This document shows, one piece after another, positions 5,377 through 5,688 of a stretch of 5,688 nucleotides of DNA. The position numbers and the translations under genes are program-made. Below the pieces are notes generated by a model. The model did not search any database, had not been told where the DNA came from, and saw only the letters and a list, made by a program, of their open reading frames with translations. This DNA is from Gammaproteobacteria bacterium (GTDB lineage: Bacteria; Pseudomonadota; Gammaproteobacteria; Coxiellales; Coxiellaceae), in NCBI GenBank assembly GCA_022600315.1, contig JAHZKQ010000068.1, forward strand, positions 1 to 5,688. Direction: 5' to 3'. Position 1 is the first letter of the stretch, and each line of letters starts with the position of its first letter.

Positions 5377-5405
5377 ATTATAATTGGCCGATGAGTCAAT
5401 AAAAA
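5377..5405 (-). promoter_or_regulatory. Candidate promoter of the methyltransferase-like gene
   Basis: On the minus strand a perfect TATAAT (5382-5377) lies about 38 bases before the ATG. At 17 bases spacing the -35 position is TTTTTA (5405-5400), a poor match. A better hexamer, TTGACT (5399-5394), is only 11 bases away, too close for standard use. A weak -35 would fit dependence on an activator, but this is speculative. Confidence 0.35.
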
Positions 5406-5442
5406 TGGGTAAATCCCCGTAAACTTTGCCTAATGCTCATCG
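5389..5442. repeat. Widely spaced 7-bp inverted repeat between regulator and methyltransferase-like genes
   Basis: CGATGAG (5389-5395) and CTCATCG (5436-5442) are perfectly complementary but 40 bases apart. A weak internal GGG/CCC stem is followed on the minus strand by ATTTTTATT. It could be part of a poor terminator for the regulator gene, but the stems are too short to call one. Confidence 0.25.
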
Positions 5443-5688
5443 AGCTTAAGCTTAGCAGCTAGATAACCTAATTGACACTGACTATCACATTGCAACTTTA
5501 ATTTAATATTTTCAGCATGCTTTTCAACCGTGCGGCTGGAAATATTCAAAATAGATGAAATTTTTGAGAATGTCTTACCCGTAATTAATTGCTTTAATAC
5601 TGATAATTCACGCCGAGTAAGATATTGATAAGCATATTCTGGGCCTAGATAGAGTCGATTCCTAAACTGCTTATTATCATCTACTGCC
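5430..5688 (-). CDS. LuxR-type helix-turn-helix transcriptional regulator, C-terminal part (5' end outside window)
   Basis: The minus-strand frame is open from base 5687 to a TAG at 5432-5430, giving 85 C-terminal residues. They contain a clear LuxR/GerE-type DNA-binding domain: LTRRELSVL at visible residues 23-31, G37, then KISSILNISSRTVEKHAENI at 42-61 and KL at 64-65. The conserved Glu27, the recognition-helix SRTVEKH and the closing NIKxKL are all present. After this the chain ends with a short tail, as is usual for these regulators. The N-terminal sensing domain lies outside the window, so it cannot be told whether this is a response regulator, an autoinducer receptor or a stand-alone domain. 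The stop is 90 bases from the start of the methyltransferase-like gene on the same strand, so local regulation of that gene is possible but not shown. Confidence 0.88.
   Translation of the reverse strand, partial: AVDDNKQFRNRLYLGPEYAYQYLTRRELSVLKQLITGKTFSKISSILNISSRTVEKHAENIKLKLQCDSQCQLGYLAAKLKLDEH

Noticed and set aside
1..5688. CRISPR arrays, tRNA or rRNA genes, transposases
   Set aside because: I saw no spaced direct repeats, cloverleaf, rRNA-like stretches or transposase motifs on either strand.

Overview
The window looks like a piece of an AT-rich gammaproteobacterial chromosome. Several traits fit an intracellular or protist-associated lineage such as the Legionellales: a BMT5-like (DUF2431) methyltransferase with eukaryote-like charged tails, a short LuxR-type helix-turn-helix protein next to it, and an orphan multi-pass membrane protein. 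That placement is inference. No rRNA or marker gene is present to settle it.

Layout. (1) At 1-510 (+) is the 3' half of a 6-phosphofructokinase gene, cut by the window edge. (2) A 187-bp gap holds a promoter-like stretch. (3) At 698-1894 (+) is an unrecognised 398-aa polytopic membrane protein. (4) At 1932-4135 (+) is a tight three-gene phospholipid cassette: a YnbA-like CDP-alcohol phosphatidyltransferase, a YnbB/CdsA-like phosphatidate cytidylyltransferase that overlaps it by ATGA, and a PlsC-like acyltransferase. Its promoter-like hexamers sit so close to the first ATG that the transcript may be leaderless. (5) The strand switches at about 4140. On the minus strand lie a partial LuxR-type regulator (5688-5430), a 331-aa BMT5-like Rossmann methyltransferase (5339-4344), and a small, possibly frameshifted ORF (4294-4150). 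The small ORF converges on the lipid cassette.

How the genes may work together. The three lipid enzymes form a plausible short pathway: acylation to phosphatidate, activation to CDP-diacylglycerol, then transfer of the phosphatidyl group to an unidentified alcohol. The minus-strand block pairs a regulator with a methyltransferase whose closest recognisable family is mainly eukaryotic. The methyltransferase has a basic N-terminus and acidic serine-rich tails, so it is the strongest candidate here for something new, such as a host-directed effector or an acquired RNA-modifying enzyme. Phosphofructokinase appears to be an ordinary housekeeping neighbour.
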